This document shows, one piece after another, positions 38,065-46,626 of a DNA stretch of 64,000 nucleotides; position 1 is the stretch's first letter; each line of letters opens with the position of its first letter. The notes below the pieces were generated by a model, which saw only the letters and a program-made list of their open reading frames with translations, was not told the DNA's origin and ran no database searches. A program made the position numbers and the translations under genes. Source of the stretch: Nitrobacter sp963807355. Its GTDB lineage: Bacteria; Pseudomonadota; Alphaproteobacteria; Rhizobiales; Xanthobacteraceae. The stretch spans positions 1 through 64,000 of the forward strand of contig CAWEBX010000023.1 of NCBI GenBank assembly GCA_963807355.1, given 5' to 3'.

Positions 38065-38728
38065 TGCATGCCTCCACAGTCCAGATGTTCGGCGGTGCGC
38101 CCCTGCATCGCAGTAATTCAACTCGCCACAGCGGACGGCCCAGGCGGTAGGGGCTCGTTTCCAAGGACGGCGCGGGCGAAATCCGCCAGCGCGTCATTGC
38201 GGCAGTGCTCTCGCTCAAATGCTCGCAGGAACGCCTGATAATCAGGGCGGAAACTCCGGAGGTTTCGGCGGCAAGCTGCAGCCGCCGCGAGGGCGTCAGC
38301 GATATGCGGTTAAGTTCACCTACGACGCCTGCAAGGCCGCGCATACGCAATCCTTCCTCCATCGCAGGCAGGATCTCAGCGTCCTTCCAGGTTTCGCAGA
38401 AGATGATCCGATCCGGATGAAGACCGACGCAGGCCAGTGCGGGCGCGAACAGATCGCGGCTGTGCAGGCACCAAAGAACGGGACCGGGCAGCCGCGCAAG
38501 GATGCCCGCCACGAACAGCAAGGCGCAGGCAGCATAACCGCCGCGCGGCCCCGCTTCACTGACTTCATGGACGGCACCGAGCTGAAGGCCGCCACCCGGA
38601 AGCGCCGTGTCGATTTCCTGAAGACCGAACGGCAGGACGGGCCGGTGCGAAGACACACCTGCCGCGGCCTTCATCATCCGCCGAAGCTCGGCCAATGGTA
38701 TTGAAGATGAACTGGCCGGAATTGCCAT
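37982..38728 (-). CDS. imuA: ImuA, RecA-like mutagenesis factor
   Basis: The start is ATG 38728 (MAIPASSSSIPLAELRRM). The frame is open to 38,794, but that extension contains the LexA box and cannot be translated normally. LPFGLQEIDTALPGGGLQLG, a degenerate P-loop region, and GPVLWCLHSRDLFAPALACV are typical of ImuA/SulA-RecA-like proteins. 248 residues. It acts with ImuB and DnaE2 in SOS mutagenesis. The last 83 bases overlap imuB. Confidence 0.9.
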   Translation of the reverse strand: MAIPASSSSIPLAELRRMMKAAAGVSSHRPVLPFGLQEIDTALPGGGLQLGAVHEVSEAGPRGGYAACALLFVAGILARLPGPVLWCLHSRDLFAPALACVGLHPDRIIFCETWKDAEILPAMEEGLRMRGLAGVVGELNRISLTPSRRLQLAAETSGVSALIIRRSCEHLSESTAAMTRWRISPAPSLETSPYRLGRPLWRVELLRCRGAPPNIWTVEACNAEGRCTLPADVSDRSNSAQERRRSSA

Positions 38729-38752
38729 GGAACTCTGTACCTCCACAGACAA

Positions 38753-38767
38753 GAACAAATAATGAAC
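38753..38767 (-). promoter_or_regulatory. LexA (SOS) box of the imuA operon
   Basis: On the minus strand the site reads GTTCATTATTTGTTC, an exact GTTC-N7-GTTC, the LexA box of alphaproteobacteria. It lies 24 bases upstream of the imuA ATG at 38728 and about 130 bases from the divergent PolX gene. Confidence 0.88.
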
Positions 38768-38899
38768 ATGGTTGGTTGCCGGTGAGTCAATCAAAATTGG
38801 CTGGGCATTGATTCAGCGAGATTTTCCCGCCCGGAACCTGCGCGATCCTGGCCAGCCCGCATCTGGAACCCCGGCCCGCCCTTCCGTTTGTCAAAGGTT

Positions 38900-40658
38900 A
38901 TGGCCAAGTTGGACACGCAAGCAGTAGCCCGGCTCCTGCGGGAGTACGCGCACCGGACATCTCTCCGCGGCGGCAATCCCTACCGCGCGAAGGCATACTC
39001 GACCGCAGCTGATAGCCTTGCCGCCCTTTCACAACCGCTGGATCGCATCATTGCGGCGGGCACGCTCACCGAAATTTCCGGTATTGGCGACGCAATTGCG
39101 GACCTCGTGACCAAACTTCATCAGACGGGGTCACATCCAAGTCTTGAAAAGCTTCGCAAAGAAGTGCCCGAAGGAGTGCTTGAACTCTTCGCTATCCCTG
39201 GACTCCGGCCCGATAAGATTTTGAAGCTCCATCAGGAACTCGGAGTCGCTTCGCTTGCCCAGCTGGAAGCGGCAGCGAAGGAAGACCGCATACGCAAGGT
39301 CAAAGGCCTTGGCGCTGCGCTGCAAACGAAAGTCTTGCAGAACCTCTCCATCGCCCGGAGCGGAGATACGCAGCTTCATCTACATAAGGCCGCCGCTCTA
39401 CTCGAAAGCGCTGTTGCCGCTGTGAAGCGCGAGCACCCGGAATATTCACGCGTCGAAATCGCAGGAGATTTTCGAAGGGGCAGCGAACTTGTTACCGATC
39501 TAGCGCTGGTCGCTCAGACAAAATCCACATCGCCGAAACTCGAAGCATCGGGCGGTTTGAATCTCGTCGTCACTGACAAAAAGCATTTTGGCGCAAATCT
39601 TCTCACTGCGACTGGCTCATCTGCGCATCTTGAACAGCTGCGAGCATTCGCGCAGGACAAAGGCTACGAACTGAAGCCGGACGGCCTCTATCGCGGCAAG
39701 AAACTTGTCGCTGCTGCGACCGAGGAACGACATCTACGAAGCGCTTGAGTTGCAGTTTATCGAGCCTGAACTCCGGGAGGGCAGGAATGAAATAAAGAAA
39801 GCTGCAAGGCACGAGCTGCCAACACTTGTCCGTGACAAGGACCTCCGCGGTATACTCCACTGTCATACGACCGCATCGGATGGCGCAGAAACGCTCGAAA
39901 CGATGGCCGAAGCGACGCGGGAGCGCGGCTTCGAGTATTTCGGCGTCGCTGACCACTCGCAATCGGCTCACTATGCGGGAGGTCTCTCCTTGGAAGAGAT
40001 CACCGAGCAGCATCACGAGGCCCACCGGCTAAACAAGCGATATGGCAAGTCGTTTCGTGTCCTAAAGGGAATTGAAGCCGACATCCTGGCTGACGGATCA
40101 CTGGACTATCCCAGCCGCATCCTTGATAGTTTCGACTTCGTCGTGGCAAGCGTGCATAGCCGTTTCAAAATGTCGAAAAAAGAGCAAACCGACCGAATTC
40201 TCAAGGCGGTCAGAAACCCGCATACGACGATTTTGGGCCATATGACGGGTCGCCAGCTCCAGCGTCGCCCTGGCTACGAGATCGACGTCGATAAAATACT
40301 AGAGGCCTGCGCTGAATACGACGTTGCCGTTGAGATAAACGCTCATCCGTGGCGGCTCGATCTTGATTGGCGTTGGCATGAAAAGGCACTCGATTACGGT
40401 TGTATGTTAAGCATCAATCCGGATGCCCATTCCATCCGCGAACTCGATCACATGCGTTGGGGGGTGGAAATGGCGCGGAAGGGAGGCGTCCCAGCTGATC
40501 GCGTCCTCAACGCGATGACGCTCTCCAAGCTCCTTCGCCATCTCACCCAAAAGCGCCGTGCTTTCAGCAATGCAGCACCGCAGGCGCGGATTGATATCGA
40601 TTGTACAGCGCACCATCCAGTTTTGGGGCGCGATACTAGGAGGCTTCCTCCACAGTGA
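38900..40658 (+). CDS. polX: DNA polymerase X family protein with PHP domain (one frameshift)
   Basis: ATG 38900 is preferred over TTG 38888. The N-terminal helix-hairpin-helix domains (REYAHRTSLRGGNPYRAKAY, ISGIGDAIADLVTKLHQTG, VKGLGAALQTKVLQ) lead to the palm (EIAGDFRRGSELVTDLALVA). Here the expected D-x-D reads DLA, so polymerase activity is doubtful. The frame breaks near 39,724; removing one G gives ATENDIYEALELQFIEPELR and the PHP domain with metal ligands GILHCHTTASDGAETLE, GVADHSQSAHY, VEINAHPWRLDL and INPDAHSIRELDH, probably an active phosphoesterase or nuclease. Native sequence ends near HLTQKRRAFSNAA. A repair role beside the SOS cassette is likely. Confidence 0.85.
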
Positions 40659-40813
40659 AAACGGGGCCTTCCGGTAAACACGCCCACGCGATCCTCACTC
40701 CGCAGAAGCCTCACACGCGCGAGGCCAATACGACTGAGACATTCGCGCAACGTGGCTCGTTCCGCATCATTAGCCGCGTCCTCAAACGCATTCCGGGATT
40801 AGACAGCGCTTGA
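40655..40813 (+). CDS. Small hypothetical protein downstream of PolX
   Basis: GTG 40655 with TAGGAGG about 11 bases upstream gives 52 residues: basic, starting MKTGPSGKHAHAILTPQKPH and ending FRIISRVLKRIPGLDSA. It overlaps the PolX frame end. A short gene supported by the ribosome site and end-to-end codon character; function unknown. Confidence 0.42.
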   Translation: MKTGPSGKHAHAILTPQKPHTREANTTETFAQRGSFRIISRVLKRIPGLDSA

Positions 40814-40868
40814 CCATCTCTGATGGGCGGCCAGCGCTGTCGCTCGTCAAGACAGAGGTCCGCCGTCC

Positions 40869-41112
40869 ATGAGTAACAAATCAAGCGCGATAGAACGAGA
40901 TTTCAATTTTGAGCAATTCCTCACGCGGGTCGTTGAGTTGAATTCGGCGACCTCTTGATGAGGCGACCCGCAAGGTTGAAATGTCCAGGCTGTGCCTGGA
41001 TATGGCGCGTACTGATACCGAACGTCGAGAGGTCCGTTTCCATGAACTAGGCCGGCAGCTCCAGGCTTCGACCGACCCTTCTTTCACTCGAACGAATGCA
41101 TCACCCTGCTAA
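40869..41112 (+). CDS. Small hypothetical protein (one frameshift)
   Basis: MSNKSSAIERDFNFEQFLTR from ATG 40869 stops early; one base later the chain continues DEATRKVEMSRLCLDMARTD, TERREVRFHELGRQLQASTD and stops at 41,110-41,112. The 244-base span is one more than a multiple of three. About 80 residues, helical and charged; family not recognised. Confidence 0.42.
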
Positions 41113-41479
41113 AAGCGGGATGGCTCCGGTTCTTGACCTTGATCCACCTATTCGATCTGCCGCGCCGATAAACACTCTCTGCCGGGCCATTTGGCATTGC
41201 GCAGGTGCAGCGGCAATCCTCGGAGATCATCGCCAGTGAGCACCAGGCAGTCGAAAACTGGATCTCGGCGTCGTGCCGGCGCGAGTGCAGCCCGTCGAAA
41301 TCGCTGTGACCGTCGGTCGTCAGCAGCACAACCTCGCCGTCGAGGACGATGCTCCAGTTCGGTAACGCGGCTTCAGCAATGCCCCGATAGCAGACGGTCC
41401 AGTTCTGGCCGTTGCGGGTAGCCGCACACGCTTGCCGTCGTGCTAATTTGCCCCTTGGATGGAGATTTTGGACCGTCAT
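41084..41479 (-). pseudogene. ATP-dependent DNA ligase remnant
   Basis: The minus strand reads TRNGQNWTVCYRGIAEAALP, then NWSIVLDGEVVLLTTDGHSD and FDGLHSRRHDAEIQFS, matching motifs III-IIIa of ATP-dependent ligases, and ends with DWI-type SNRWIKVKNRSHPAFSRV, motif V. The KxDG region is missing from the front and the segment between motifs IIIa and V is shortened. Interrupted by indels and non-functional. Confidence 0.65.
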
Positions 41480-41617
41480 CGCCTAGGCTGGTTTCATCAG
41501 CATCGCGATTTCGTCATCAGACGAAGCCGAACGGCACTATCTAGTTAGAACCGAAATTCGGGCGGGCCGCTTCCTGGCTTTCGCGATCGATGCAAGGGAA
41601 CGAAGGAACGCACAAAA

Positions 41618-41647
41618 ATCGGCCTCAGCTGGCAAGCTGAGGCCGAT
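41618..41647. terminator. Strong hairpin, possible bidirectional terminator
   Basis: ATCGGCCTCAGCT and AGCTGAGGCCGAT form a perfect 13-bp stem with a GGCA loop. An A-run precedes it, giving a U-tract only for leftward transcripts. Confidence 0.6.
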
Positions 41648-41704
41648 TCTCGAAGACTAAACAATAGGCAATATGCGTCCGAGATTACAAAATGCTTCCT
41701 GGCA

Positions 41705-41727
41705 GTATGTAGTTTACTGTACACCCC
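41705..41727. repeat. Dispersed motif related to GTATTAAGTTTACTGTACAC, copy 2
   Basis: One of four copies in the window (others at 23,252, 43,703 and 49,643), here GTATGTAGTTTACTGTACAC followed by CCC. Function unknown; copies lie at borders of decayed segments. Confidence 0.45.
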
Positions 41728-41866
41728 GCAAGGGTATTTGTCCAGCCCTTAATGCGATCTTCCAGACGCTGGCGTGCCTGGACAACTTCGGCCGAAGCGA
41801 GTACAGGGCAACGATCGGGGAGTGGCGAGCGTCACGGAAAAGGAGGACGTCGGCAGTTTGCTATTA

Positions 41867-42410
41867 GGGTCCGGACTCATAACCAGTAACTGACCACCGC
41901 AGCGATGCAGACGGCTGCGAGGAAATTGATTGCGAGACGATCATATCTGGTAGCGATGCGGCGGAAGTCCTTCAAGCGACAGAACATACGCTCGATGGCG
42001 TTACGGCTTCGATATAGACGACTGGCGAAAAGCAATTCTTCCAGTGTCGGTTCGCCTTGGGCGGGATGTTCGGCATCGCACCCTTTCCCTCGACCTGTCG
42101 GCGGATGGCATCGCTGTCGTAACCCTTGTCGCCGTGCAGGATCGCGGAACGTGGCATCTGTTCGAGCATATAGACTTCCGGCGCATCGATCCCAGCGCCA
42201 CCGGACTTTAGAACCTGGATAATGCCGCTGATGACCCGCTGATCATCGACCCGCGGCTTGCCGCGCGTATCATTAGGCAGAAGCGGTTTGAGAACAGCGC
42301 ACCGATGCTTCGTTCGCCAAAAGCAACGGCGACTTATCAAAGGCCTCCTGTCGGAGACCGTGAATGACGAACACAGCGCCGAAGGAATTACGTTTCATGG
42401 GTCGCGACCC
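41867..42410 (-). mobile_element. IS5-family (IS427-like) element, internally deleted
   Basis: The ends GGGTCCGGACTCAT (41,867) and, inverted, GGGTCGCGACCCAT (to 42,410) are imperfect inverted repeats, flanked by TA on both sides. Minus-strand coding pieces are PLLPNDTRGKPRVDDQRVIS, SAILHGDKGYDSDAIRRQVE and the C-terminal NAIERMFCRLKDFRRIATRY then LAINFLAAVCIAAVVSYWL. The centre, including part of the DDE core, is missing, so the transposase is dead. A second related remnant lies at 48,800-49,480. Confidence 0.75.
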
Positions 42411-42616
42411 TAGGAAACTTGACGGGACTTCTCGACAAGGTCAAGCGAGCGGTTCTGGCGACATCTTACTCGGGCGAACGGTCCGCGAAAAACTACGATT
42501 TTGTGAATGCTGTCGCTCGGACAAATGACAGCCTGACAATCGCTAATATTCGAAAGCATAGTCCGGTCCTCGCGGATCTTGAATCCAGCGGCTCCATAAG
42601 ATTGCAGCGCGCATGA
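42411..42616 (+). pseudogene. Beta-carbonic anhydrase C-terminal fragment
   Basis: Reading from the right IS end, LGNLTGLLDKVKRAVLATSY, SGERSAKNYDFVNAVARTND and SPVLADLESSGSIRLQ match the C-terminal third of beta-carbonic anhydrases. The zinc-binding Cys-x-Asp and His-x-x-Cys parts are absent; they are not on the left of the IS either, so more than a simple insertion occurred. Confidence 0.6.
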
Positions 42617-42800
42617 ATGCGGCAGCCATGTGGTTTCAAAAGAGCTACGGGTGTTCACGACGCCGGATATCACTCATCAAGAATATTGAGCCGAAAAAGC
42701 GCTTGAGCCGCCGCAATCCGCGTCCGCGCTGCCGTTCCGGCAAGGTGTTCTATTGAACCCGACTTACGAGGCCAGCGGCTTTTACCCTCGATGCATGTTC

Positions 42801-43215
42801 TCATGGTTTTAGCTCTGTGTTCGTCGTTCTACCTTCTGGCATTTGGTCAATCACCAGGAGTTCGACCGGCTCCGCCCCCGTATTTTCGCCGTAGTGCCAC
42901 TCATCGATGACCTCGACGATGAAGTCTCCGGCCTTGTAATCGTAGCGTTGGCAAGTGTCGGGTGCATAGACAGTGAGATGCCCAGCCTGAACTTAGGCAT
43001 AGCGTGGCTAGGCATGCTTGTGAACCGGCATCCTGGCGCCAGGCGCGATGATGTAACGCAACACTGTAAGTGTGGCCCGCCCCGGTGGAAGGGTGATGGG
43101 TTGGCCGAGGCGGTCTTGTTGGTTGAAGTAAGCGGACGCGGCGGGGAATCGTGCATACTTCGTGGCAGTGTGCCCACTTTTCCTGGGCTGGGAACGAGGC
43201 GGGCAATTTGCGTCC
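42801..43215 (-). CDS. Cupin-domain protein (several frameshifts)
   Basis: The C-terminal half is clean: HLTVYAPDTCQRYDYKAGDF, IVEVIDEWHYGENTGAEPVE and LLVIDQMPEGRTTNTELKP ending at the TGA of 42,801. Upstream, in other frames, FNQQDRLGQPITLPPGRATL and YIIAPGARMPVHKHA show the cupin motif 1 with its His residues. At least two indels interrupt the middle. A small metal-binding barrel, possibly a sensor or isomerase; substrate unknown. Confidence 0.6.
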
Positions 43216-43402
43216 GCACAGTCAGCGGCCGGAGGGCGCGGCTTTGAGCGCCGCGGAAAGCGCCGCGCGAGCAGCGGGCGTTCGGATCGGCATTTATGGT
43301 GATGCTCTCACGCTCACCGCCGAGGCCGCGCCGCCGGCGGACGTGCTGTCAGCGAACATTAGCGGAACGGCACCGCCACGCTTGACTTCGTTGTGCGACT
43401 GA
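43200..43402 (+). pseudogene. Fragment of a replication/primase-like accessory gene
   Basis: A frame reading SAAESAARAAGVRIGIYGDA then LTLTAEAAPPADVL resembles the short C-terminal domain found in island-borne proteins of alphaproteobacteria. It lacks a start and ends soon after. Very tentative. Confidence 0.25.
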
Positions 43403-43702
43403 GGGTCGCCATGGCTTCGGCGTATCGCGGTGGAATTTTTTACATGATCGGCGTTGGGATTATTGCGGACGATTTAGCTGTTGCCGCTCCTCAAACCGTC
43501 CGCACCGTCCGCGACGGTCCTCAAGCCTTACGACCCAAAGTCTTTGACCGGAATGGGTTTCGGCTGATCCGTGGACGATTCGGACGGTCCGGACGGTCCC
43601 GCTCCTGTGGCTTCTGGCGCGAATGATTGCATAGTGCGAAATATGGAACCGAGTGTTTTTCTGGAGACCTATCGCAATTTCTGTTGCCGCAATTTTAAGG
43701 AA

Positions 43703-43725
43703 GTATTAAGTTTACTGTACACCCC
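43703..43725. repeat. Dispersed motif GTATTAAGTTTACTGTACAC, copy 3
   Basis: Best copy of the motif, followed by CCC. About 40 bases before a stretch with no clear gene. Its reverse complement encodes YSKLNT in the terminase-like gene at 23,252, so copies may be gene 3'-end debris. Confidence 0.45.
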
Positions 43726-43898
43726 ACGTCGTACCTGATTTGGTGGAGAAAAGTCTCGGCAAATGATCGCTAATGAACTACCCGATCGCGCGATAGCGCG
43801 AAGTGGGTTACAAGAATTGTCGAGTACGAGGACCACGACATCAATGAGTTGGATGCGTCACGAAACGCCACTCCGGAGAATGTACATGGAACAGTACA

Positions 43899-44105
43899 AT
43901 GAAGCCAACCGATTACGACGTGGTCAAGCTGGCGTTGATCAGTCTTGATCAGGTGATCCTCCGCTCGCTGGTCCAACAGACCATGCAACGCACGCCCGAC
44001 GTCGACTGGCCGCGGGCGGACTTATTGATCCGCGCCCGCGACCTGCTGGCCGAATTCTACCTCATCCAGGGTAATGGGCATGGTCGCGAGCTAGGCAAGT
44101 CGTGA
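43899..44105 (+). CDS. Hypothetical small protein
   Basis: 68 residues starting MKPTDYDVVKLALISLDQVI, helical, with PRADLLIRARDLLAEFYLIQ in the middle. A strong hairpin follows 19 bases after the stop, which supports a real transcription unit. Family not recognised. Confidence 0.45.
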   Translation: MKPTDYDVVKLALISLDQVILRSLVQQTMQRTPDVDWPRADLLIRARDLLAEFYLIQGNGHGRELGKS

Positions 44106-44123
44106 ACGGGGACGGCGCGTTTA

Positions 44124-44156
44124 CCCCATAGGCGAAACCTATGGGCGCCTATGGGG
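44124..44156. terminator. Hairpin between convergent genes
   Basis: CCCCATAGGCG and CGCCTATGGGG form a perfect 11-bp stem around an 11-base loop that itself contains CCTATGGG, so two alternative folds are possible. It separates the plus gene ending 44105 from the minus HlyD remnant. Confidence 0.6.
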
Positions 44157-44166
44157 CTTGCTCCAA

Positions 44167-44788
44167 TCACCTCTCACGCATTACGCCTCGTAGACGGTCT
44201 TTGAGCTTGCGGACCAAATAATCAAGAACAGTTTGTTCCAATCGACTTTTCTGGGTTAGCTGCTTTTCGCACAGGTAATGGACGTCAACCGATTCCTTAT
44301 TTACAAATTTTAGCTGATTGGCCGTTCCGCTTCGCTCCTGCTTTAGACCTTCGATTTCCGATCGATATGGTTGATCTTGGCGTCGAGAATTTGGACCTGA
44401 CCTTTGGAGAGTCGCTCCTCCCCTTAAACTGAGCCACTTGGTCGGCAATCGCCCGCTTGACGTTTGGATCGTCGGCGCGATCAAGCAGCTCCTGGTGAAA
44501 TTTATTTGGTCGTGGCCATCCCGTTCGCGATCAAACCCGCTTCCTGAGCCATTGCTGCATCTAGTTTTTCGCGAACGATACCACCCTCCAGATGCTGGAC
44601 AGTCTTGCGGTTGGTTTCCGCGGACACAACTCCGTGGCGGTGACCGCACTATCCAGCCGAGCAAAGGCAGACCATCCACCCAGCACGAGAAAAGTGCCGA
44701 CTATAACGGCGTAGTCGGTGGTCGGGCTCTCCAGTCCGGAACGGAGCTCTTCTGCATTGTCCCACCTATCGGACGGCTGTTGCACCAC
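44167..44788 (-). pseudogene. HlyD-family type I secretion adaptor, truncated and frameshifted
   Basis: Begins inside the end of the ABC gene: NAEELRSGLESPTTDYAVIV, a membrane helix (VGTFLVLGGWSAFARLDSAV) and TATE, then in another frame VVSAETNRKTVQHLEGGIVR. Later parts read PNVKRAIADQVAQF and a coiled coil ending QERSGTANQLKFVNKESVDV with YLCEKQLTQKSRLEQTV. The lipoyl barrel is incomplete and the C-terminal half of the usual 430 residues is absent. The adaptor cannot form the periplasmic bridge, so the exporter is probably inactive. Confidence 0.75.
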
Positions 44789-46481
44789 TGGCGACCACCC
44801 CGATTTTCGACCTACCCATCAATCTAGAAAGCACCTCAACACGACCGCCGAACGCCGATACCCGTCCCGCCTCAAGCACTAGCAACTTGTCCACCGCAGC
44901 CAGCATGGCGGTCTTGTGCGATACAACGACAACGGTCGAGCGTGCTCGCTTCAGCGCCTGGATCGCCTGCATCAGGGCAGCTTCGCCTTCCGAGTCGAGG
45001 CTCGCATTTGGTTCATCGAGTATCACGAGCGGTGGCTTTCCATACAGCGCGCGAGCCAAGCCTATACGCTGCCGCTGCCCACCCGACAGGGCAAGTCCTC
45101 CTTCACCTACCTTGGTGTTGTAACCATCGGGCAAGCCTTGAATCAACTCGTGAACTCCACCCATTTCGGCCGCAGCAAACAGCTTCTCTTCGTCATGCTC
45201 GCCGAACCGGGAAATGTTTTCTGCAAGCGTACCGGAAAACAACTCAATGTCTTGCGGAAGATATCCGATAAAGGGGCCAAGCTGATCGCGATTCCAATGA
45301 GCCAACTCAGATCCGTCAATTCTGACTTTCCCAATGGCGGGTCGCCACACCCCAACCAACGCTCGTGCCAAGCTGGACTTACCTGCTGCGTTCGGACCTA
45401 TAATTCCCAAGACCTCACCAGGCTGCAGAGCGAAGGAGACTTCCCGGATAACGGGCTCCTTTCCGCCGGGGGGAATTACGACAATATTCTCGACTGAGAT
45501 CAATCCTTGGGGCGGACGAAGAGCGATCTTCTCACCTTCCTCCGGAAGCATTTTCACGAGCTTGCTTATACGCTCGTAGGCAGAGCGAGCTGCCAAAAAT
45601 GTCTTCCATTGACCGACGACTATTTCGACCGGGGCAAGTGCGCGCCCCATAATGATCGAGGCCGCGACCATCGCCCCTGCCGAGGTCTCCTGATTGACCG
45701 TCAGATACGCACCAATTCCGAGTATCGCAATTTGAAGAAAAGCTCGAACGAACTTGCTGAATGCCACAAGAAAACCGGCCCGATCACTGGCGCCTGCCTG
45801 CAATTGCAAGCCTTCCCTATGTAGATCGGACCAACGGTCCCGTAAGCCCTTCAGCATGCCCATGGCATAAAGCACGTCAGCGTTCCGGAACGTAGCTGCT
45901 GCGTACGAATGGGCCAGAACCGAATTGCGAGAGGCGTCCTTCAATTGATTACGCGTCAATAGCTCGTTGGCCAATGCTAACGCAAAAATGAGCAACGCCC
46001 CCACGCCGGCCACGTAACCGAACCAGGGATGCATAATGAAACATCCAGCAACGAACACAGGAACCCAAGGCGCGTCGCAGAATGCTATGAGGCCTGTGCC
46101 AGTCAAGAACTCGCGAATTGTGTCGAGGTCTCTTAAAGCCTGCGCCTGGCTTGTGCCTTGCTGAACAATCGTGCCGCGCAGGACCGTATCAAACAACGGA
46201 TTCTTTGCCTTGTCGGCAAACAGAAGACCAAGCCTGACAAGGATGGAAGATCGGATCTTCTCCAAAGCCGCATACACGATCAGGAGAAAGCCCGCGATGA
46301 GGGTCAGCGCAACCAGCGTGCCCATGTTTCGACTGCCCAAAACCCGATCGTACACCTGGAGCATGTATAGGGGCCCCACGAACGCCAGCAGATTTATGAA
46401 GAAGCTGAAGACAATGGCCGTTGCGAAGCCAGGGCGAATGGCCTTGGAAGCGTCGACTAGAAAAGATGGACGTTGAGACAT
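44766..46481 (-). CDS. Type I secretion system permease/ATPase (PrtD-like)
   Basis: Inner-membrane exporter subunit of a type I secretion system, 571 residues and intact. Six transmembrane helices lie in residues about 18-290 (for example ATAIVFSFFINLLAFVGPLY). The nucleotide-binding domain has Walker A IIGPNAAGKSSLARAL, signature ALSGGQRQRIGLARAL, Walker B LVILDEPNASLDSEG and the switch His in VVVSHKTAML. N-terminal C39-like domain is absent, as in PrtD-type exporters. It overlaps the broken HlyD gene by 23 bases and follows the QPEVT-repeat protein by 145 bases. Confidence 0.92.
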   Translation of the reverse strand: MSQRPSFLVDASKAIRPGFATAIVFSFFINLLAFVGPLYMLQVYDRVLGSRNMGTLVALTLIAGFLLIVYAALEKIRSSILVRLGLLFADKAKNPLFDTVLRGTIVQQGTSQAQALRDLDTIREFLTGTGLIAFCDAPWVPVFVAGCFIMHPWFGYVAGVGALLIFALALANELLTRNQLKDASRNSVLAHSYAAATFRNADVLYAMGMLKGLRDRWSDLHREGLQLQAGASDRAGFLVAFSKFVRAFLQIAILGIGAYLTVNQETSAGAMVAASIIMGRALAPVEIVVGQWKTFLAARSAYERISKLVKMLPEEGEKIALRPPQGLISVENIVVIPPGGKEPVIREVSFALQPGEVLGIIGPNAAGKSSLARALVGVWRPAIGKVRIDGSELAHWNRDQLGPFIGYLPQDIELFSGTLAENISRFGEHDEEKLFAAAEMGGVHELIQGLPDGYNTKVGEGGLALSGGQRQRIGLARALYGKPPLVILDEPNASLDSEGEAALMQAIQALKRARSTVVVVSHKTAMLAAVDKLLVLEAGRVSAFGGRVEVLSRLMGRSKIGVVASGATAVR

Positions 46482-46626
46482 GAGGGACTAACTTCCTGAA
46501 GACTTGGACTGGTAGTCTCCATGCCTCATTGCAAATACTTCGACAGCACTGCACGGCTTGCTGCTTCAACGGCCGGCCGCAGCAGATCGACCGCTAATAT
46601 CAGGCAATTCATAACAGCCGTCGATT

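Noticed and set aside
36556..38121. Longer ImuB start at 38121
   Set aside because: The extra residues lie inside imuA and are not part of the family; MRRVVALFLP at 38064 is the normal start.
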